This document shows, in pieces, positions 8,210 through 17,042 of a DNA stretch of 27,119 nucleotides (position 1 is the stretch's first letter; every line of letters starts with the position of its first letter). The position numbers and the translations under genes were made by a program. Origin of the DNA: Anaerolineales bacterium UBA7227 (GTDB lineage: Bacteria; Chloroflexota; Anaerolineae; Anaerolineales; Villigracilaceae); the NCBI GenBank assembly GCA_002473085.1, contig DKTP01000021.1, forward strand, positions 1-27,119. Reading direction: 5' to 3'. The notes under the pieces were generated by a model, which saw only the letters and a list, made by a program, of their open reading frames with translations, ran no database searches and was not told the origin of the DNA.

Positions 8210-9097
8210 ATGCGCGCAGACAAAGACCGCTATCTGTCCGTTGTCCTGATTGCTCCGTCCATTTTGGCGGTCTTGATCTTCATTTATGTTTTCATCGGCT
8301 GGTCTGTGCGCGTCTCGTTGAGCAAATGGAAGGGGTTGACCGCGGACTACTCCTGGAACGGGATCTCCAATTACACGAATCTTTTCTCTGATCCGCGCTT
8401 CCACGTGGATGTGCGCAACACGCTCATCTTTACCGGGGTGTTTGTCGTCGGCAGCATCATTCTCGGTTTCATCCTGGCTGTATTGCTCGATCAGGGATTA
8501 AAGGGAGAGGGCTTCTTCCGCAGCCTTTTCCTGTTCCCGATGGCGATCTCCTACATCGTCACGGGCGTGGTCTGGCGCTGGCTGATGAACCCGGCCGAGG
8601 GGGATCGCTTGAGCGGATTGAACTTGTTGTTTTCGTATTTTCATCTGGATTTCCTGATCAGCAAATGGTACACCACCGAGACGTGGGGGATCGCGGCCAT
8701 CGCGCTGGCGGCCATCTGGCAAATGTCGGGCTACACCATGGCGCTCTATCTGGCCGGACTGCGCTCCATCCCCATTGAACTGCGGGAGGCCGCGCAAATT
8801 GACGGGGCCAACGAACTCCAGATCTACCGTCACATCATGCTGCCCCTTCTCTCGCCCGTGACGCTTTCCGCCCTGATCATCCTCGGACACATGTCGCTCA
8901 AAGTGTTCGACCTCATCATCGCCGTTGCAGGGAAGCAGCTTCCGCTGGACGTCCCCGCCGTCTACATGTGGCAGACCACCTTCGACGGTCTGTTCTACGG
9001 ACGCGGCGCCGCCATCGGCATCCTCCTGCTCGTCAGCGTGGCGATTCTGATCATTCCATACATCCGCTACACCCTCAAAACGGAGACGCAGGCATGA
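8210..9097 (+). CDS. ABC sugar permease, GtsB/UgpA-like
   Basis: This is the first membrane subunit of the glucose-type importer, 295 aa with six predicted membrane segments. Segment one is 'YLSVVLIAPSILAVLIFIYV'. The ATPase-docking loop is 'LREAAQIDGANELQIYRHI', with its Glu at residue 193. The start at 8210 has GGAG about 9 nt upstream. The stop overlaps the next start in an ATGA junction (9094-9097), indicating translational coupling to the partner permease. It is the usual size for the family and lacks the N-terminal extension of the permease at 1351. Confidence 0.92.
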   Translation: MRADKDRYLSVVLIAPSILAVLIFIYVFIGWSVRVSLSKWKGLTADYSWNGISNYTNLFSDPRFHVDVRNTLIFTGVFVVGSIILGFILAVLLDQGLKGEGFFRSLFLFPMAISYIVTGVVWRWLMNPAEGDRLSGLNLLFSYFHLDFLISKWYTTETWGIAAIALAAIWQMSGYTMALYLAGLRSIPIELREAAQIDGANELQIYRHIMLPLLSPVTLSALIILGHMSLKVFDLIIAVAGKQLPLDVPAVYMWQTTFDGLFYGRGAAIGILLLVSVAILIIPYIRYTLKTETQA

Positions 9098-9915
9098 CGC
9101 GTAGACTTAATTTGGGCAAGAACTGGCTGTATCTCCCGCTGATCGCCATGGCGGTCTTCTACCTGCTTCCCATGTACGTCATGCTGGTGACGGGCTTCAA
9201 GAGTTTTGCGGAAGTGGATCTCAAGACCATGTGGAACCTGCCGCGCGGCATCGCCTTCGACAACTACATCGAAGCCTTCTCCAAACTGGCGCCCTCGTTG
9301 TGGAATAGCTTCATCATGGTCATCCCCGCCGCGCTGATCTCCTCCATGCTCGGCTCGCTCAACGGGTTTATCCTCGCCAAGTGGAAATTTCGCGGCGCGG
9401 ATATCATTTTCCCGTTCATCCTGTTCGGCATGTTCATCCCCTACCAAAGCATCCTCATCCCGCTGGTGATCTTCATGAAATCCATCGGCTTGACGGGACT
9501 GGCCGGCCTGACGATCGCGCATATCATCTACGGCATCCCCATCACCACACTCACGTTCCGCAACTATTACGCCAGCCTGCCTCAGGAGTTGCTGGAAGCC
9601 GCCAAGATTGACGGCGCGGACATGCTCGGCATCTATCGCTGGATTCTCCTGCCCATTTCCATCCCCAGTTTTGTAGTGGTGCTGATCTGGCAATTCACCT
9701 CCGCCTGGAACGACTTCCTCTTCGCGGTAGTGTTGACGGGCAACAAACAATGGCCGGTGACGGTGGCGCTCAACAACATGGCGGGAAGCCAGATCATTTC
9801 GTGGAACGTCCAAATGGCCGGCTCGCTCCTCGCCGCGCTCCCGACCCTGCTCGTCTATATTTTCCTGGGACGCTACTTCCTGCGCGGACTTCTGGCCGGT
9901 TCGCTCAAGGGATGA
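9094..9915 (+). CDS. ABC sugar permease, GtsC/MalG-like
   Basis: This is the second membrane subunit of the glucose-type importer, 273 aa. I chose the ATG at 9094, which overlaps the upstream stop by 4 nt and is preceded by CGGAGA at 9081-9086. A longer in-frame opening exists upstream, but it would overlap the partner gene by more than 100 nt. The EAA loop is 'LLEAAKIDGADMLGIYRWI' (Glu168) and the C-terminus 'GLLAGSLKG' is of MalG type. No ATPase gene follows; the next gene is an MFS transporter about 100 nt away. Confidence 0.92.
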   Translation: MTRRLNLGKNWLYLPLIAMAVFYLLPMYVMLVTGFKSFAEVDLKTMWNLPRGIAFDNYIEAFSKLAPSLWNSFIMVIPAALISSMLGSLNGFILAKWKFRGADIIFPFILFGMFIPYQSILIPLVIFMKSIGLTGLAGLTIAHIIYGIPITTLTFRNYYASLPQELLEAAKIDGADMLGIYRWILLPISIPSFVVVLIWQFTSAWNDFLFAVVLTGNKQWPVTVALNNMAGSQIISWNVQMAGSLLAALPTLLVYIFLGRYFLRGLLAGSLKG

Positions 9916-9983
9916 GAACCCGCCAGGCTGCCTGAGTCGACAAACGCCCGCAGCGATGTCTTCGGCGCGTTCCGCAGGTCTGG

Positions 9984-10012
9984 TTTCCAAAAGAAGCCAG
10001 GCCTGTTATATT
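9984..10012 (+). promoter_or_regulatory. Extended -10 promoter giving a leaderless MFS transcript
   Basis: TTTCCA at 9984-9989, a 17-nt spacer and TATATT at 10007-10012. The TG dinucleotide of an extended -10 sits at 10004-10005. Exactly 6 nt (10013-10018) separate the -10 from the ATG at 10019, and there is no Shine-Dalgarno sequence. Transcription would start on or next to the A of the start codon. Confidence 0.55.
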
Positions 10013-10018
10013 TCCGCC

Positions 10019-11197
10019 ATGCAAAATCCAAAGCAACCCAAAACCACGGTTTTTCTTATCACGGCGGGATGTTTTCTCGCCTTCTTCGCTTTCGGTTTCA
10101 CCGACAATCTCAAGGGACCCACCCTGCCCGCCATGCTAGCGGAATTGCGTTTCGACTACAGCACAGGCGGAAATATCCTGCTCGGCGAATATTTCGGCTT
10201 TCTCCTCGCCACGCTTCTGACCGGGATTCTCGCCGACCGCTTCGGGTTGAAAAGCGTCATCCTGCTGGCGGGCTTTTTCCTGGGGATCGGCGCCGTCGGG
10301 TACAGCCTCTTCAATTCCGTGCTGCTGCTCTGGGGTTCGCTGTTCATTATCGGCATGGGACTGGGCGCGCTGGAGCTCGGCCCTAATGCCGTCATCGTCA
10401 GTCTGTATCACGAGCGCAAGGGGCTTTACTTAAATCTGATGTCGGTCATGCACGGGCTGGGATCGCTCGCCGCGCCGCTCTTCGTCGGCTGGTTGTTTCG
10501 CCTCAACGCTTCCTGGCGCGCCGCCTATCGCTGGGACCTGGCGTTGACCGCCCTATTCGTGGTTGTCTTTCTCTTCCTAAGATTCCCAAAAACAAGCGAA
10601 TCCTCGAAGATTGACTTCCGCCGCGTTCCGCAAATCGCCTTCAAAGGCAACCTGCCCTGGTTCTACGCGGCCCTTTGTTTTTACGTCGCGGCAGAGATTG
10701 GAATCGCCTCATGGCTGGTGACTTTCGCTCAGGACGTTCACGGCTTTGAAACAACCGCCAGCAACCGGGCGTTGTCGCTGTTTTTCGCCATGCTCATGGT
10801 CGGGCGGCTGGCAGGCAGTTTCTTTGTCCAGCGCGCCGGCTATCTGCGTTCAATCCTGATTATGAGTTTCGGCGGGACGCTCTGCCTGATCATCGGCTTG
10901 TTTGGTCCAAAACAGGCGTTCCTGCTCCTGCCGCTGACGGGTCTCTTCCTCTCGATCATCTTTCCAACCGTTACTGCCGCCGTCTCCGACACGCTCGCCG
11001 AAAACAGGAACACCGTTCTCGGTATCCTCTTCACTTTTGCTGGACTGGGCGGGCTCGCAGGACCCTGGCTGATCGGCCTGGGCGGCGACCTGTTCGGGCT
11101 GCAAACTGGTTTCGCGTTCAACGCGGTCTTCATGCTGGGATTATCCGCCTCCATTGTGATCTTGCAGAAAAAGGGAGCCGATGGACAAACCGCTTAA
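10019..11197 (+). CDS. MFS transporter, sugar (fucose-permease-like) type
   Basis: This is a 392-aa major facilitator with about twelve membrane segments. 'LTGILADRFGLKSVIL' is the signature loop between helices 2 and 3. 'GFTDNLKGPTLPAMLAEL' and 'GMGLGALELGPNAVIVSLY' near the N-terminus recall the fucose permease-like MFS group, so a sugar or sugar derivative is a reasonable substrate guess but unproven. I chose the ATG at 10019 over an in-frame upstream opening because a -10 element ends 6 nt before it. The 3' end overlaps the following dehydrogenase gene by 17 nt, so the two products are probably made together. Confidence 0.85.
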   Translation: MQNPKQPKTTVFLITAGCFLAFFAFGFTDNLKGPTLPAMLAELRFDYSTGGNILLGEYFGFLLATLLTGILADRFGLKSVILLAGFFLGIGAVGYSLFNSVLLLWGSLFIIGMGLGALELGPNAVIVSLYHERKGLYLNLMSVMHGLGSLAAPLFVGWLFRLNASWRAAYRWDLALTALFVVVFLFLRFPKTSESSKIDFRRVPQIAFKGNLPWFYAALCFYVAAEIGIASWLVTFAQDVHGFETTASNRALSLFFAMLMVGRLAGSFFVQRAGYLRSILIMSFGGTLCLIIGLFGPKQAFLLLPLTGLFLSIIFPTVTAAVSDTLAENRNTVLGILFTFAGLGGLAGPWLIGLGGDLFGLQTGFAFNAVFMLGLSASIVILQKKGADGQTA

Positions 11198-12161
11198 CTG
11201 GGGACTCCTCTCGACCGCGCGCATCAACCGCGCCCTGATCCCGCCTCTCCACGCCTCCAAACGGACCCGCCTGCTGGCCGTCGCTTCGAGGAGCCAATCC
11301 GCCGCCGACGCGTACGCCCGCGAGTGGAAAATTCCGCGCGCGCACGGCAGCTACGAAGCCCTGCTCGCCGATCCCGAAATTGACGTCGTCTATAACCCGC
11401 TTCCCAACCACCTCCACGCCGAGTGGACCGTCAAAGCCCTGCGCGCGGGAAAACACGTCCTGTGCGAGAAACCATTTGCCCTGTCGCTCGCCGAAGCGGA
11501 CGCGATGATCGCCGCCGCGCGCGAGACGGGCAGGACGCTGACCGAAGCCTTCATGTACCGTCATCACCCGCAGACGTTGAAAGTGAAGGAACTTGTGGAC
11601 GACGGCGCGCTGGGAAAACTGCAACTCGTCAAAGGCGCGTTCTCGTTCACGTTGGACCGCGCGGGGAATTTCAGGAACGTCAAAGAGATGGGCGGCGGGA
11701 GCATCTGGGACGTGGGCTGTTATCCCATCTCGTACGCGCGGCTGGCCGCGGGGGCGGAACCGCTCGAAGTTTTTGGCAGGCAGCTCCTCGGTCCGGGCGG
11801 AAGCGACGTTCGGTTCGCGGGTCAGATGCGCTTCGCGGACGACGTCCACGCGCAGTTCGATTCGAGTTTCCAATCCCCGTTTCGGGCGTACGTCGAAATC
11901 GTCGGGTCGGAGGCCTCGCTGTGGATCCCCCAGCCCTTTAAGCCCGGCCGCTCCAGCGAAGTTTACCTGCGCCGCGGGGACGCCGAGGAGCGGATCTCCA
12001 TCCAGGGACAGGAACTTTACATGGGCGAGGTGGACGACATGTGCGACGCCGTCCTGCTCGGCAAACCGCCGCGCGTCTCTCTCGCGGACAGCCGCGGCAA
12101 CGTGGCCGCCATCCTTGCGCTTTTGCAATCCGCCGAAACTGGGAAGCCAGTGAAGATATAA
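11181..12161 (+). CDS. Gfo/Idh/MocA-family NAD(P)-dependent oxidoreductase
   Basis: This is a sugar or cyclitol dehydrogenase of 326 aa. The N-terminal Rossmann half runs from 'NWGLLSTARINRALIPPL' to the family's 'GKHVLCEKPFAL', whose Lys belongs to the catalytic set. The C-terminal half is the alpha/beta substrate domain, with 'EAFMYRHHPQTLKVKEL' and 'GGGSIWDVGCYPISYAR'. The latter places the Asp and Tyr region typical of the family. The first glycine motif is not a clean GxGxxG here (it reads G-L-L-S-T-A), as in related members. A purine-rich Shine-Dalgarno sequence lies inside the end of the MFS gene, and the overlap is 17 nt. It probably oxidises whatever the MFS protein imports; the substrate is unknown. 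Confidence 0.88.
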   Translation: MDKPLNWGLLSTARINRALIPPLHASKRTRLLAVASRSQSAADAYAREWKIPRAHGSYEALLADPEIDVVYNPLPNHLHAEWTVKALRAGKHVLCEKPFALSLAEADAMIAAARETGRTLTEAFMYRHHPQTLKVKELVDDGALGKLQLVKGAFSFTLDRAGNFRNVKEMGGGSIWDVGCYPISYARLAAGAEPLEVFGRQLLGPGGSDVRFAGQMRFADDVHAQFDSSFQSPFRAYVEIVGSEASLWIPQPFKPGRSSEVYLRRGDAEERISIQGQELYMGEVDDMCDAVLLGKPPRVSLADSRGNVAAILALLQSAETGKPVKI

Positions 12162-12194
12162 TTGACGCACATCTCACATCAAAGGATTCACTCC

Positions 12195-13685
12195 ATGACC
12201 ACTCCCGACTGGGTACAGGACGCCGTCTTCTACCAGATTTTTCCCGACCGTTTTGCAAAAAGTAAACGCAACCTGTCCGCCAACCTGCCTTTCGAGCCCT
12301 GGGATTCGCCTCCCACCGTCTACGGCTTCAAAGGCGGCGACCTCTACGGCGTGGCCGAAAAACTGGACTATCTGGACAGCCTCGGCGTCACTGCCATCTA
12401 TCTCAACCCGATCTTCGCTTCGGCGAGCAATCATCGTTATCACACTTACGATTACTACAATGTGGACCCGCTCCTTGGCGGCAACGACGCGCTGCGCGTC
12501 CTGCTGGCCGAGGCCCACCAGCGCGGGATGCGCGTCATCCTCGACGGGGTCTTCAATCACGCCTCGCGCGGTTTCTGGCAATTCCACCACGTCCTCGAAA
12601 CGGGGAGCGGATCGCCCTACCGCGACTGGTTCCACTTCAACGACGATCAACTGACAGGGAAGAAACACTGGGGCGCGTATCCCACCAAAAGCGAGGAAGA
12701 CGCCATCCGCCGCGACGGAAGCCTGAAAACCATCGGCTACCAGGGCTGGTGGGATTTGCCCGCCCTGCCCAAGTTCAACACCAACACGCCCGCCGTGCGC
12801 GAGTTCATCTTCAACGTGGCCGAACACTGGCTCAAGTTCGGCATTGACGGCTGGCGGCTGGACGTCCCCGCCGAGATCGACGACGACTCCTTCTGGCAGG
12901 AATTTCGCCGCCGCGTGCGCGCCATCAACGGCGAGGCCTACATCGTCGCCGAGATCTGGCTCGAAGCCCAGCGCTGGCTTCAGGGCGACCAGTTCGACGC
13001 CACCATGAACTACCTCGTCACCGCGGCCGCGCTTAACTTCTTCGGCGCGCGCACGCTGGATATGAAGGTCGTCCGGGACGCGGGCGGGATTCGGGACCGC
13101 GTCCGCGCGATGGACGAGGCCGCGTTCGCCGACGAGATGGACCGCCTGCTCAACCTCTACAAGCCTGAAATCACGCGCTCGCAGCTCAACCTGCTCGACA
13201 GCCACGACATGCCGCGCTTCCTCACCTGCGTCGGCGGCGACGCCTCCGCGCTCAAACTCGCCTGGCTCTTCATTATGACCATCCCCGGCGCGCCGTGCGT
13301 CTACTACGGCGACGAGGTCGGCGTGGACGGCCGGCACGACCCCGACTGCCGAAAATCCTTTCCGTGGGACGAATCGAAATGGGACCGCGCCCTGCTGGAT
13401 TATCTCAAGGCCGCGATCTCCCTTCGCAAGTCGCGCGTCTCGCTTCGCCGCGGGACCTTCAGCCGGCTCTGGTCTGCGGACGGAGTCTACGCCTTCGGGC
13501 GCGCGCACGCGAGCGAATCGCTCGTCGTGGCGTTCAACGCGTCCGACGGGCCGCGCCAGATCGAAGTCAGGTATGAAGCGGGGAAGAAGCCGAAGGCGCT
13601 GTTCGGCCAGCCGTCGGAAGTCGAAGCGCGGGACGGCAAACTGAAATTCGTCATCCCCGCCCGAAGCGGCGTGACGCTCGGGTAA
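12195..13685 (+). CDS. Cytoplasmic GH13 alpha-glycosidase (cyclomaltodextrinase/neopullulanase-like)
   Basis: This is an intracellular alpha-glucan oligosaccharide hydrolase of 496 aa. It starts directly with the barrel ('WVQDAVFYQIFPDRFAKS') and has no signal peptide. GH13 residues are present: D117 to H122 in 'DGVFNH', nucleophile D223 in 'GWRLDVPAE', acid/base E253 in 'IVAEIW', and D338 in 'DSHDMPR'. The opening and the 'NHRYHTYDYYNVDP' motif fit the cyclomaltodextrinase/neopullulanase/maltogenic amylase branch. The N-terminal CBM34 domain common in that branch is missing. The ATG at 12195 has AAAGGA at 12181-12186; a TTG at 12162 is less likely. A TATAAT at 12157-12162 without a good -35 may give some independent expression. 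It is probably the intracellular partner of the lipoprotein enzyme at 3840. Confidence 0.9.
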   Translation: MTTPDWVQDAVFYQIFPDRFAKSKRNLSANLPFEPWDSPPTVYGFKGGDLYGVAEKLDYLDSLGVTAIYLNPIFASASNHRYHTYDYYNVDPLLGGNDALRVLLAEAHQRGMRVILDGVFNHASRGFWQFHHVLETGSGSPYRDWFHFNDDQLTGKKHWGAYPTKSEEDAIRRDGSLKTIGYQGWWDLPALPKFNTNTPAVREFIFNVAEHWLKFGIDGWRLDVPAEIDDDSFWQEFRRRVRAINGEAYIVAEIWLEAQRWLQGDQFDATMNYLVTAAALNFFGARTLDMKVVRDAGGIRDRVRAMDEAAFADEMDRLLNLYKPEITRSQLNLLDSHDMPRFLTCVGGDASALKLAWLFIMTIPGAPCVYYGDEVGVDGRHDPDCRKSFPWDESKWDRALLDYLKAAISLRKSRVSLRRGTFSRLWSADGVYAFGRAHASESLVVAFNASDGPRQIEVRYEAGKKPKALFGQPSEVEARDGKLKFVIPARSGVTLG

Positions 13686-13693
13686 ACGGAAAT

Positions 13694-13726
13694 CAACGGC
13701 GAGACGACTTCTCGCCGTTGTCTTTT
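13694..13726 (+). terminator. Rho-independent terminator after the GH13 gene
   Basis: A perfect 11-bp stem (13694-13704 with 13710-13720), a CGACT loop and the T-rich tail TCTTTT. It closes the carbohydrate island. Confidence 0.88.
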
Positions 13727-13796
13727 AATTCGCCGCGCGTCGGCGCTATCCGCGACCAAAGGGCGTTTTCAGGGTTTGCATTGAAAAGGAGACGCC

Positions 13797-16700
13797 ATGT
13801 CCAAATTGACCATGCAGGAAACGCTGCGCCAACTGATGGACAAATTGAAAAGCGGGGACGCGGCGCGTCAGACGGAGGCTTTGCGCGAACTGGGGACGTT
13901 GAATTTCAGCAGCGAGGCGATTGTTCTCCAACTGGAAAGGCTGGCTCTGGACGATAACGCGGATGTGCGCGCCGCCGCGTTGGACGCGCTGAATCTCAAG
14001 ACCAGCCGGTTTGTAGCCGAAAAACGGTCCAAAGAGACTCGCTCCAACCGCCAGTTGATCGTCAAAGAAATCAACGCCTGGGAAGCGGACGGGCTGGTTG
14101 AACGTCACCGCGCCGAGACGCTCCGCCGGCGGTATGATTTCGATATGCGCCCGGAGCCGCAATCGCCGCCCGCGCCCGCCGCGTCCAAAACGGCCGAGCC
14201 GGAAGCGCCTGCCGCGCCCGAACCCGCACCGCGCGCTCCCGCCGCGCCTCCCGCGCCGCGTCCTTCGCTCACGCAGGTCCTTTTGAGCGAGACCAGCATC
14301 AAGATCTTTTTATATCTCGGCGCGTTCTTCGTCATTGCCGCCGCCGCGATCCTGGCCGCGCTGGTGGAGGCTGCCCGCCTGCCCGTCCTGCTGGTCGCCA
14401 CTGCCGCCTTCGCGGCCGGCGCGGTCATTTTCAAAAAACGCCTGCCCCAGCCCAGCTTTGCGCTCGCCGTCGTTTTCTCGTTCCTGCTTCCGATTGACGC
14501 CAATGTGATCGCCGATCAACTCGCGCTCACCGGCGTCGACGGCGACGTCTACTGGACTTTTGTTTATATCGTCATGGCGGCTGCCTGGGCGTTCGGGACT
14601 TTCTTCTACGCCTCGCGCCTGTTCAGCCTGGCGGCTTTTCTCTCGCTCCTCCTGGCGGCGTGGCGCTTCGGCCAGATCTTCGACGCCTCCGCTGCCTGGA
14701 ACGTCTTCTTCATCGCGGGGGCAAACCTGGTTGGGCTGTTCGGCGTCTTCCTTCTCAAAAAATGGAAGGACTTCAAATTCGCCCAGCCGGCTTTCCTGCT
14801 GGCGCAGGCGGCCCAACTGGCCCTGCTGGCGAGCTCTTTCTCTCTGACGATAGTCGCCCAATTTGACCCGGCGCCGATCCCCGCGCATTGGATCGCCGCC
14901 GCGCTGACGTGGATTCTGGCCGCGTCCTTCTTCGCCGCGAGCGAGCTTCTCGCCCCGTTCGTTTTTTTCCCGTGGATGGCGGCCGCGTCGCTCTTCCCGC
15001 TCCCGTGGCTGGTCCTCTCCATCTTCGACGCCCCTATCTTATATTACGCGGCTGGATTCGCGGTCTGGGGCGCGCTGACCGCGCTGGCGGGCGAAGGCTT
15101 CCGTTGGATCGGCCGTCCCGCGTTGACGAAATATCGCTTCCCGTTTTTGGCTCTGTCGCTGTCGTCGTTCCTCGCCGCCGTCTCGCTTGCTTTTTACGAC
15201 CAGAACGCCGCCGCGACTTTCGCGGTCTTCCTCGGCGCGGCGGTTGTTTACTTCATCATTCACATCGCGCGTCCGCGCTGGTACGCGTGGATGACCGCGC
15301 TGATTTTCGGTCTCGGCGCGTACTTTACTTTCTTCACACTCCCGTTCGTGGAAACCCTGGAAGTTGACAGCGCCTATCAATTGCTCGGCGCGAGCCTGCT
15401 CCTGCTCATTCCAGAGTTGTTCGCCCGAGGCGGATTCTCCTTCTCCCGCGTGTGGAGCTGGCCTCCCATCCTTTTGGGCGCGCTGCTTGCCCTGTTCAAC
15501 ATCCAATTGGCGCTGCTCCAATCCGCGCAGGGTAAATCGGCGCTCGTTCTTTTTGTCGCCGCGCTCCTTGCCGCCGCGTACGCCCTGCGTTTCAGGCAAC
15601 CGCTCCTCGGATATTTTTCCGCCGCCCTCGGCGCGTTGACGGTCATCTTCGTCCTGCGATCCTTGGAACTCGACGGCTGGCTTCCCGCGTTGACCGCGCT
15701 CTCCGTCCTGTATTACGCGGCGGGATTTCCCCTCGCGCCGCGCGAGAAGACAAAGCCCTGGGGGATGATGCTGGTCCGCAGCGGGCTGACGCTCGGCGCG
15801 CTCGTCTCCTTCGCGGCCGCCATGTCGCTCGAAGCGACCGGCGGATGGTATGCCCTGGTCGTTGCCGCGCTGTTCGTCGTCGAAATGTTCGTCCGCAGGC
15901 AGGACTATCTGGAAATCCTCGTCGAGATCATTCTGAGCGCGGCCGTGTTCCTGATCCTCCGCGACCTCCGCGTGACGGAGACTTCCTACACCTTGTTCGC
16001 TCTCAGCCTGCTCTGGCTGACCTGCGACATGATCTTCAAACTGACTTTCCCCGCGCGGAGACTGGAACGCCTCGCCAAAGCCGCCGGCGCGCTGCTGGCT
16101 GTTGCCGCGGCTGGCCTCATCGCGACCGAACTTTCTGAGTTTGCCGCGGCGCTTTGCTTTGGGATTTACACGCTCTTCTTCGCGGTCTATGCCGGGCTTC
16201 ACAAAAACGCGCAGATGGTCTACGCCCCAGCCGCCTTCCTCGCGCTGACGGTCCACTTTGGATTCCGCGCGGTCGGATTCGACGCGTGGCTCTTTCCGCA
16301 GATCGCGCTCGCCGCGACGTACTACGCGGTGGGATTCGTCCTCCGTCTCTTCGGGCGGGCGGGCGGCTGGGACTCCGCCCTCCGTTTCAGCGGACTCGGC
16401 CTCGGGACTTTTGTCGCCCTGCTCGCGCCGATACAGGCAGGCGGGCTGGAGAGGTCCGTCCCCATCGCCATTGCCGCCACCCTCTACGCGGCCGAAGCCT
16501 TCGCGCGTCGAAACGTCTGGCTGGGATTCCCCGCCAACGGTTTTTACCTTATGGCATACTTTGTCTTCCTAAACGGATTGAAGGTGGACGAGCCGCAGTT
16601 CTTCTCCGTCGGCGCGGCCGCGCTCGGCCTCCTGCAACACTATCTCCTCCGTCGTGCGGGACAGAAGAGCGCGACCTTCTTCATGGGCATCGTCTCGCAA

Positions 16701-17015
16701 CTCGTCCTGCTGGGGACGTCCTATATTCAAATGACGGGTACGGGAGAATTGAAGTACTTCTTCCTCCTGCTCTTTCAATTTCTCGCCATGCTTGCGTACG
16801 GGATCGTCGTCCGCTCGCGCAGTCTCATCATCGCGCCGATCGCCATCGTCGTGCTGGCGGTGTTGACCGTCCTCTACAACGCGCTCAAGAACCTCTCGCT
16901 GGTCATCATCATCGGCGTCACAGGGATCGCCCTGCTCGCGCTGGGAATCCTGGCGGTGGTCATGCGCGAACGCATCGCGGCCATCACGGAGCGTTTCAGC
17001 GATTGGGACGCGTGA
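13797..17015 (+). CDS. Giant polytopic membrane protein with tandem ~102-residue units and HEAT/DUF2157-like head
   Basis: I do not recognise a function. The 1072-aa product has three parts. Residues 1-115 are soluble. They contain a HEAT-like helical pair ('ALRELGTLNFSSEAIVLQLERLALDDNADVR', here described rather than assigned) and then 'EINAWEADGLVERHRAETLRRRYD', which resembles the head of DUF2157 proteins. Residues 118-157 are a Pro/Ala-rich linker. From about 168 to 1055 the chain is almost entirely hydrophobic, with roughly thirty membrane segments. Within it an L-x-V/L/F-D landmark recurs at residues 411, 524, 626, 829 and 931 (Thr at 727). The landmark is often followed by 'YYAxGF'. 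This suggests tandem four-helix units. The start has AAGGAGA about 7 nt upstream. The gene stands alone between two terminators. Confidence 0.8.
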   Translation: MSKLTMQETLRQLMDKLKSGDAARQTEALRELGTLNFSSEAIVLQLERLALDDNADVRAAALDALNLKTSRFVAEKRSKETRSNRQLIVKEINAWEADGLVERHRAETLRRRYDFDMRPEPQSPPAPAASKTAEPEAPAAPEPAPRAPAAPPAPRPSLTQVLLSETSIKIFLYLGAFFVIAAAAILAALVEAARLPVLLVATAAFAAGAVIFKKRLPQPSFALAVVFSFLLPIDANVIADQLALTGVDGDVYWTFVYIVMAAAWAFGTFFYASRLFSLAAFLSLLLAAWRFGQIFDASAAWNVFFIAGANLVGLFGVFLLKKWKDFKFAQPAFLLAQAAQLALLASSFSLTIVAQFDPAPIPAHWIAAALTWILAASFFAASELLAPFVFFPWMAAASLFPLPWLVLSIFDAPILYYAAGFAVWGALTALAGEGFRWIGRPALTKYRFPFLALSLSSFLAAVSLAFYDQNAAATFAVFLGAAVVYFIIHIARPRWYAWMTALIFGLGAYFTFFTLPFVETLEVDSAYQLLGASLLLLIPELFARGGFSFSRVWSWPPILLGALLALFNIQLALLQSAQGKSALVLFVAALLAAAYALRFRQPLLGYFSAALGALTVIFVLRSLELDGWLPALTALSVLYYAAGFPLAPREKTKPWGMMLVRSGLTLGALVSFAAAMSLEATGGWYALVVAALFVVEMFVRRQDYLEILVEIILSAAVFLILRDLRVTETSYTLFALSLLWLTCDMIFKLTFPARRLERLAKAAGALLAVAAAGLIATELSEFAAALCFGIYTLFFAVYAGLHKNAQMVYAPAAFLALTVHFGFRAVGFDAWLFPQIALAATYYAVGFVLRLFGRAGGWDSALRFSGLGLGTFVALLAPIQAGGLERSVPIAIAATLYAAEAFARRNVWLGFPANGFYLMAYFVFLNGLKVDEPQFFSVGAAALGLLQHYLLRRAGQKSATFFMGIVSQLVLLGTSYIQMTGTGELKYFFLLLFQFLAMLAYGIVVRSRSLIIAPIAIVVLAVLTVLYNALKNLSLVIIIGVTGIALLALGILAVVMRERIAAITERFSDWDA

Positions 17016-17042
17016 CCGCGCCGCGCTCTCTCTTATGAGAAT

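Noticed and set aside
12157..12162. TATAAT at the end of the dehydrogenase gene as a separate GH13 promoter
   Set aside because: No acceptable -35 at 16-18 nt and no extended TG; noted under the gene but not called.
12174..13508. Long open frame antisense to the cytoplasmic GH13 gene
   Set aside because: Composition is low-complexity Arg/Val/Glu-rich shadow sequence. The plus strand carries complete GH13 motifs, a Shine-Dalgarno sequence and a terminator.
15039..16256. Antisense frame rich in Glu/Arg/Gln within the giant membrane gene
   Set aside because: It is the complement of hydrophobic codons read in another frame, a common artefact of long membrane-protein genes.
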